From: Rhynchopus euleeides
Taxonomy: Eukaryota; Euglenozoa; Diplonemea; Diplonemida; Diplonemidae
Assembly: GCA_963210315.1 (NCBI GenBank)
Contig: OY723250.1
Span: 806,001-870,000, forward strand
Direction of reading: 5' to 3'
DNA: 64,000 bases
A program made the translations under genes and the position numbers. The notes under the pieces are model-generated. The model was given only the letters and a program-made list of their open reading frames with translations. It did not search any database and was not told the DNA's origin. This document shows, piece after piece, positions 57,196-64,000 of the stretch (the stretch's first letter is position 1; the number at the start of each line of letters is the position of its first letter).

Positions 57196-58618
57196 CCGGG
57201 GGGCTTCGCCCCCCGGACCCCCCATGTGGGGGGCTCCGCCCCCCACGCCCCCCGCCCCCCCCCCCCCCCCACCTCCCTCCCGGCCGGGGGCCGGTACGGT
57301 CGGTCGTCGGCTGCGGCCAAAGGGCGTGCGGTAGCCGACGCCCTTTTGTGCTCGCCTCCTCTCTCCCACACCTCTTCGTCCTCTTTCATGACGCGTCACC
57401 CTGCCTCCACGCTCTGACTTCTGTGACCCGCATGCCGCGTTGAGAGCAAGTATTTCGTGTGCTGTCACCGAGACCAGGCCACTATCTGCTCTCAGGTTGG
57501 TAGCAATGGCCTTTTACCTTATGTCAAGCCCACGTGACAAAGACTCGTGCAGCTGAGGTCCTGGCTGGTCTGTCCTGTTGTCTGGGATCCTGTTCCCCCC
57601 CGCACCCCCCCTTCCCACACATGTCTGGTGCGTCGGTCGCGGGTTTGTGGCGCATCGGTCCTTTGGCCTGCCGGGCCTCCCCCCCGCACCCCCCCTCCAC
57701 ACGCGAACCGGTCCCCCTTTTTCAATTGCGACCCGGTTCCCGTGTTGTGTTGCGGCCCTCCCCGCCTCGCCTCCGACAGACTCTCCCCACAGTTGACGAC
57801 GTGGGCAAACGGCGCCGACATCCTCTCATCACTTACCGTATTCTCATCAGGACGGTCGGTTTCCCTGACGCCACGACCACCAATGTGCTCCGATGCTTTT
57901 TGAAGGAGGTAGTTCATCCCCGACTCAGGCGTTTGCGGGAATGAGCTCGCCCACTTCTCCTGGAGGAGTACGCACCACCCGGTCGTGGCGCACCCGCACC
58001 CGCTGCACACCGCACATGACGAGTTGCGGTAGCAGCCGTACCCCACACAGGTTCGAGTGGTTTGCCATGGTCCTGCTCACGACGACCTGCAGGTCACCCG
58101 TTCCTGTCGTGCACGTGCAGGCAGTGCCAGGAGGTGGTGGCCTCGTCAATCTGGCAGGGTTTGAGTTTACCGGGGCGAGGCACTCCACTCTGGGTCTGCT
58201 GTTTGTGATGTAACAAGCAGGTCTGGCGGGGTGTTCAGGGTTCGGAGTGGCCCTCCTCGTTGGCATCCGTGCAGCAGCGCTATCGCGTCCCGGAATGCCC
58301 CGTGTCACACCGGTGGGAACAGGGGCCAGCACCGCCATCTCGAGGAGGACCCGGGCCGTTCTTTGGATTCTTCACAGTCGCAGCATCCGGCTTGTCGTTG
58401 TCCGTCAGCGTAGCGCCCACCCAGCCTGCAGAGATCTTGCACCGTCTTCAACAGCAATTTTTGACCCGACAATTTTTGGGGCATTTTTTCACCAAAAAAA
58501 ATCACTCTGCGCGCCAAGTCGAAGACTTGTTTGGGGACTTTTGGTGTCCCCAATTTTTCAATTTTCGAAAAATAAGCTCACTTTGCTAAACTGGACCCAA
58601 CTCCCCACACTCTTTTTT
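57196..58618 (+). repeat. Dispersed repeat family, copy 2
   Basis: Counterpart of 21695-23314: the same GGGGGGCTTCGCCCCCC opening, the GGGCGTGCGGTAGCC block, and a near-identical 3' block (58484-58618) containing GGGGACTTTTGGTGTCCCC. In both places the element follows an A/T-run-bearing tandem repeat. Confidence 0.75.
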
Positions 58619-59089
58619 AAGCGAAAAACAGCAAATACATTTTTTCTCATTTTTTTTCACCGACTTTTCCATACCCCCGGTGTCTGCTTTTTCGGGAATT
58701 CGAGGGGGAAACACACACCCTCCCCTCCCCTCCCCTCCCCTCCCCGAACACACCCTGGGAGAGTAAAAATGGGTGAAAAGAAAGTCGTGAATCCGGAAAA
58801 CTCACGGTATTTTTTGTGTTTATCGCCACAAGGCCGTAGCTAATAGACTCACCTCCCCCCCCCCTAGGCCCCTGCACGGTCCTTTAAATCTCTGTTTAGG
58901 GCTGTCACAAACACGATTTTTTCGATTTTGGGCCAAAAACTCCACCAAAATGGGCGTACCTGGCCAAAAATCCAGTGGGGGATCACTGAAAAAACCCGAG
59001 AAAATAGCGGACACCCTCGAGAAAGTCGATCCATTCGAATTATTTGGCATTTTTTCCTGAAAAAACCCCGAAAAAGTGTAACGCTTGTG
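58619..59089. other. Flank with CTCCC microsatellite
   Basis: CTCCC tandem at about 58718-58744. From about 58900 onward the sequence grades into the repeat cluster. No gene. Confidence 0.5.
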
Positions 59090-60400
59090 TAACGCTATTG
59101 GCTGATTTGGAACGGTCCAAAAAAACCGCTTCCAGAAGGCGGAGAAGGCCTCGAAACACCCCAAAACCATACAGATACCCCCTGAGGTAGGTTCCTGGGT
59201 GGTTTTTAGTGGTTTTGGGGGCCTTCTGACACCCAGAGGTGGTCTGAAAGAGGTTTCTCGTGGAATATTTCGGCATTTTCCCTAAAAACCCCTTGTTTTT
59301 GGGGGCTGAAATCTGCACGAAATATCCAAAATATCACCCAAGAACGTCACCAAAGTGAAGAATTCCACCCGGAAGTGATTCCGGCAGACCAAACTGGGTG
59401 GAGTACCCTGTTTTCGGGTCAAAAATGCAAAAAGTTTCCAGAATTTTCGGGAATTTTCGGGAGTGACACAGTAGTGACACAGTAACCCCCCAATTTTCGG
59501 CTGTTTTGGAACGGTTCGAGATATGGCCTCCAGAAGGCAGAGAAGGCCTCTAAACACCCCACAACCACACAGATACCCCCTGAGGTAGGTTACTGGGTGG
59601 TTTTTAGTGGTTTTGGTAGCCTTGTGACGCCCAGAGGCGGTCTGAAAGAGGGTTCTCGTGGGAGACCCCCCCATAACCCCACCAATCCCTTGCTTTTAGG
59701 GGGTGTGGCCAGGGTGGGCATGACTCACCCAAAATATCAGCCAAAATCGTTACCAAAGTGAAAAATTCCGCTCGCAATTGATTCCGGGAGCCCAAATTGG
59801 GCGGAGTACTGGGGTAATCAGGCTGGGGGAAAAAACAACAAATCACAACGAATCACACCCGATCACAACAAATCACAACGCCAAATGTTGTGATTTGTTG
59901 TGATTTGTTGCGATTTGTTGCGATTTGTTGTGGCCAGTTGTGATTTGTTGCGACCAGTTGTGACGACTTGTGACCCTTTTGTGATGAGTTGTGATGAGTT
60001 GTGATGAGGTGTGATGAGGTGTGATCTGTTGTGATCTGTTGTGATCTGTTGTGATCGCGATCCAAAATTTCAAAAATTTAAAATTTTGGATCGCGATCAC
60101 AACAGATCACAACAGATCACACCTCATCACAACTCATCACAAAAGGGTCACAAGTCGTCACAACTGGTCACAACAAATCACACCACGTCACACCTAGTCA
60201 CAACAAATCACAACTGGCCGCAACAAATCGCAAAAAATCACAACAAATCACAACATTTGCCTTGTGATTTGTTGTGATCTGTTGTGATCGGGTGTGATTT
60301 GTTGTGATTTGTTGTTTTTTTCCCCAGCCTGATTACCCCAAGTACCCTGTTTTCGAGTCAAAAGTACGGGATATTTCAGTTATATCCGCAGATGTAAACG
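59090..60400. repeat. Diverged tandem repeat of about 400 bp, interrupted by a palindromic insertion
   Basis: CCAGAAGGC-GAGAAGGCCTC...GATACCCCCTGAGGTAGGTT recurs at about 59132 and 59530, and AAGTGA...GATTCCGG...GGAGTAC at about 59355 and 59757. A third partial unit resumes at 60346 after the insertion. Confidence 0.8.
59810..60340. mobile_element. 531 bp palindromic element with AGTAC target-site duplication
   Basis: Ends TGGGGTAATC...GATTACCCCA are perfect inverted repeats and the entire element folds on itself around about 60075. The arms consist of tandem variants of the 10-mer TTGTGATTTG. AGTAC occurs on both sides (59805-59809 and 60341-60345). The paralogous tandem unit has the uninterrupted site GGAGTACCCTGTTTTCG at about 59400, an internal empty site. 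Confidence 0.9.
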
Positions 60401-60531
60401 GTCAGTAACAGTCGCGTAACAGTAGCCCCCCTAGCATATACAGGCAAAGTGGGCACACACTATGAAATGAACATGGCCTCAGGTGAAGTGCCCGCAGAAG
60501 AGACCCATGTGTGACACCGGTGTGTCTGTAG

Positions 60532-60805
60532 GACGAAGAGGGGCTGGGAGACAGCGGCAAACAGTATGGTGACGATGGCAGGGCAAAACTCTGGAACGAG
60601 AAAACGAGCTCGCACAAGCACATTCAGATGCAGCCGAGATCCGACAGCCGGGCAGACAGTCTGGCAGAATTCAATGTTGCCAGACTCAAGAATCACCAGG
60701 AAGGGATTCTGAATCTCTTCATGAGGAATGAACTCCAGGAATTTGCAGCAGAACTAGGTGCTGAGGTCCCAACCATACTCAAACGTGGATTTGTGAATTT
60801 CCTGG
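60532..60805 (+). CDS. Candidate exon of an unrecognised gene
   Basis: Open frame starting directly after an acceptor-like TGTCTGTAG (ending 60531) and reaching a GTATAT donor-like site. It reads as natural protein: GDDGRAKLWNEKTSSHK, SLAEFNVARLKNHQ, LNLFMRNELQEFAAELG. No domain recognised. Opposite strand to the host genes, and it borders repeats, so it may belong to a mobile element. Confidence 0.3.
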
Positions 60806-63800
60806 GTATATATAGGAGAAAAGCGCCCTCACGGAGGGCCTTTTTCCGACAAAAATACCCGAAAAACCCCCAAAAAAGCTGGAAAAATGGGGTGTAAAGG
60901 TGGGAAACAGGTGGGAGAGACCCACAAAAGTCATTTGGTGGTGTTTTGGGGGGTATTTTGGACCCAAAAATTGAAAAAATGGCCAAAATTTGGTTTTGTG
61001 ACAGAAAATCGGGGGCTATGCAGGGGCCTACCCCCCCCCCACCCCCTCCCTCCATACTGCAGGCACAATAAATTCCTCCTTTCAATCCCCCTAGCGCTGC
61101 TTCAGCTATTGAGGGATTTGTGTTGGTCACTCTCTCATGGCTCAGCCCCTGCGTGCCTTTCTTGGATTTTGAACATCTGCATAATCACAACACTGGGGGA
61201 GGGGGGGGGGTAGCAGATCGGCCTGCTTTCCATGCCCAGGTGGGCTGGAGGGTTCTGTTGATTCAACAGATCAACGGCTGTTCCCACTGTATGTTATTGC
61301 ATTTCACTTCTGAACCCCCCGGCTGCCTGTGGCGCTGTATCCGCTGAGGAAACAAGGCAGAATCGATGGGGGCTCTGGGTGGTTCTACACTACTAATCAC
61401 ACCGACATGCAGTGACAGTGCGCTGCCCGCTGCTTCTGTTTCAGATATCAACCGGCGACTTTCCATGCCCTTCTTTACCCCGTCAGGTAGTTCCTTTTCT
61501 GTTGATTCTGGTGGGACACACACGGCTCTCAGCTCCCCTACAACATCTCTCCCTTTCACAAGTTAACTTAGCTAATGGAGGCCTTCGCTCTGTGCCAAAC
61601 TGTGTCAGTTCGTCGCCCCTTCTGTGAGGCGACTCTTTTTTTCTGCACTTCTGAGCTGAGGCCCCCAATATGATGCATCACTTCCGGCATCTCACACAAG
61701 GAAGAAGAACGGTTGATCCGAAACTCACAAACAATATATGCTTCTTGCTGGAAAAAATGGGTAGAAAGACCCGGGTTGGTGTGCCTAAAGGCAAGGGGGG
61801 GTGAGTGCGTGTTTGGCTCGATAAAAAGAAAAATCCACCACCACTGCGGTTCTTTCTATCTGTAACTGGGTGCAGTTTTGGATAGACAGACAGTGGGGGC
61901 CAATGTGAATCATCATGAGGACAGGAACCCTCACTTAGCAGCAAATCAGCATTTTTTTTTGTTGAAGAAGCTCGAGCAAACACACGCGGGGCGTGTGCAT
62001 GACACTTGCCGGCTTCCGCAACACAGGGAGAGGGAGTGAGGGTGGGCAAAAAAAAGGGCACCCTGCCAACAAAATAAAACACCTCTCGAACAGCCTGATG
62101 GATGCCGAAGACGACCCACCACAATAACAAGGCCCAGCAAAATCACTCACTTGAATAAGACATTTGGGTGGCCTCATTGGACCCCGTTGGAGGTGCACTG
62201 CAGCCAACGGGCAATGCACAGGCCTTCATTCTCTGGCAAGCTGTACCCACGGCTCGACACCGGTTGTAGTGCACAGGGGAAAGAGCTCTGCCTCCCGCGG
62301 GGTGATTCTGGTGCTGATTCCGTGACTAGGGGCGGACGGAGAGGGGAGAGGGGGGTACGCAGAAAAAGCAGCTGCGTGACACTTGCTGGCTCCCGCGGCA
62401 CAGGGGGGTGGGGGGGGTACCGGCGGTACTGCCACCATGGCCCAAAATTAACACGAGGGGGGCGTGAAGCCGTTTGTTGTGAAGCAAACCGCGCTGATGA
62501 GCCTCTGTGGTGCGCACGTGCGTGCTGCAATCCTAGAAGGTGTAATCAGTGCGATAAAATCCACACTCGGTATTTTATACCAATGGGCAGGCAAGTGCCT
62601 TCTGTAACACGCAAGGAAGGAACGTCTTGTGTTACTTGTCATGCAAACGGAAGATGCACGACAGGCGTTTTTTTCGAAGGGTGATATCACTTGTACCGAT
62701 TTGTTTTCTTTTGCACTGGATGTGTCACAGTACAACATAATGAAAAACAGAACAGAATAGAAAATCCAGTTGATGGGGGTGGTGGTGGTGGGAATGATGG
62801 GGCGGTACTTGAGATGCAACAAAAGAAAAGGCAGAAAAATGCAACAAAAGAGACAGAAATGGTGGGGTAGTGACAACTTTCTCAGGCAGCTCGATTGCAT
62901 CCCATAGCGGGCGGTCACAAGGCCCCTGCGAAGGCTGTGCATGAGTGTGTATATCATTCAACGGGGCACCGACTCACGATGCCCTCAAATGTCGTGAGAC
63001 ATGATGAGAGGCTGGACAGAAGAGAGCATCTCACTGCCACGATGTTGGGAGGCCCAATGGAGGGTGTGGTCTATTTTGCGGGATTTCGGAATTTCTCAGA
63101 GAACCTCTGAAGAGCACCAGCGAAGGCGGAGCGCCGGAAACCTCGCAAGTTTAGACACCATCCAAGGGCCCCTGTGCCTCAGATTTGTTGTGTCCTTTGG
63201 TGTGCTGCCAGTGGATCACTTGATCACCTTTTGGTTTCGACCAGGCAGGCAACACAACATGGTCAGCGTGGGTTGGCCACGCATCCATCTCATCCGCGTG
63301 TGGCAGTGGGCGTGCTGTGGCAGACACGCACAACGCGAGCACTCTCCACAGCCCGACGATGATGACATCTAAACAGGGGGGGAGATGCAGTCGGATGGTC
63401 GGGGAAGGGGTGTCAGATCCAGAAAAAAATATGCACAGAAAGCTTACCCCCGCTCGGGGATGCGCGCGTTAAGAGGCACGCTCCCTGCGGGGCGCTCACC
63501 TGTTCGGGTCAGAACATCACCCCCGCCCCGCCCCACATCCCCTCAGAGAGCAAAGGCGACCAGCAGAAGAAGCAAAAAAAGTCAGCGCCCCACAGGCAGT
63601 GGGACAATCAGAGGGTGGAGAAAATGCGGTGCGCCGTGACACTGTTCAAAAAGAATGGTAGTGTGTGCGTGCGTTTTGAGAAACCCCCTTTTTTTGTGTT
63701 TGAAACCAGAGTTCCCGGGGCGTGCACCGGGGCTCCCAGGCACTGGCAGCGCAGAGATCTGGCAGGGTGGTTATAGAGAGTATGTGTGTCTGTCGTGTTG

Positions 63801-63813
63801 ATCACTGTCTATG
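60806..63813. other. Stretch without a secure gene
   Basis: AT-run repeat-like DNA at 60830-61020. Acceptor-like sites such as TTCTGTTTCAG (ending about 61443) precede short open stretches (SDINRRLSMPFFTPSGSS, 61441-61566), and 63160-63372 holds an open frame ending QPDDDDI, but neither can be called a gene. Confidence 0.4.
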
Positions 63814-63848
63814 GTGGGTTAACCCTGCACGGGTCCTAACCCACCCCA
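63814..63848. repeat. Nested hairpin containing ACCCTGCACGGGT
   Basis: GGTGGGTTA and TAACCCACC pair around ACCC-TGCAC-GGGT, itself a hairpin. The inner 13-mer also occurs near 31141. Confidence 0.6.
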
Positions 63849-64000
63849 AAGTGTGCGTGTCTGTGGTGACAAGGTTATAAGGCGGTGTGGCAGCCCAGAA
63901 CGGTCTAAAATCACAGATCCCTCCAGCATTGCACCCTGGAGGATACCCTAACACGGCGTGGCACCGGTTTCGGCGTTTACGTCCTCCGCCTTCGTGTATG

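Noticed and set aside
63001..63372. 123-codon plus-strand frame ending QPDDDDI
   Set aside because: The later half is protein-like, but there is no clear acceptor, domain or supporting neighbour, and it is on the non-host strand.

Overview
This 64 kb window looks like nuclear DNA of a free-living protist. It is GC-rich, gene-sparse, full of poly-G/poly-C runs and dispersed repeats. All eight well-supported host genes (and one weaker candidate) lie on the minus strand. Seven of the eight are long single ORFs. Nearly all starts sit 1-46 bases downstream of a pyrimidine tract ending in AG, as expected for spliced-leader acceptor sites (or 5'UTR introns). One gene has two conventional GT-AG introns, both starting GTATGG. 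A one-directional gene array, trans-splice-like acceptors and a class I peroxidase of mixed APX/CcP type suggest a euglenozoan, perhaps a diplonemid. This is inference; no spliced-leader RNA, rRNA or tRNA was found to confirm it.

Layout. 0.4-3.2 kb: a secreted class I haem peroxidase lacking the distal arginine, then a three-exon ubiquitin-conjugating enzyme. 4.7-7.2 kb: a compact inverted-repeat element on the plus strand with two overlapping ORFs (a basic/acidic protein and a C2H2 zinc-finger protein) and no recognisable transposase. 7.2-17.6 kb: no recognisable gene. 17.7-18.5 kb: a PAP2 phosphatase. 19-31 kb: repeats and a probable decayed non-LTR retrotransposon. 31.7-42.9 kb: a large putative mitochondrial helical protein, a near-perfect 368 bp AT-rich palindrome, an element with ~355 bp inverted arms, a cyclic-nucleotide-binding-domain protein and a disordered protein with repeated DPN/NPN motifs. 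43-46 kb: further repeats. 46.2-52 kb: a 1925-residue STAND protein. 53-54.3 kb: a serine carboxypeptidase. 56.8-60.4 kb: a repeat cluster including a 531 bp palindromic element with a target-site duplication and a visible empty-site paralogue.

The most striking gene is the STAND protein. It has a predicted N-myristoylation signal, ankyrin-like segment, R-S-E type ADP-ribosyltransferase domain, NACHT NTPase, pentapeptide-like stretch and exactly 15 WD40 repeats of 126 bp that are nearly identical at DNA level and vary at a few codons. This resembles NLR/STAND immune or allorecognition receptors with concertedly evolving repeats, here carrying an enzymatic effector. The second candidate novelty is the two-ORF inverted-repeat element at 4.7-7.2 kb.
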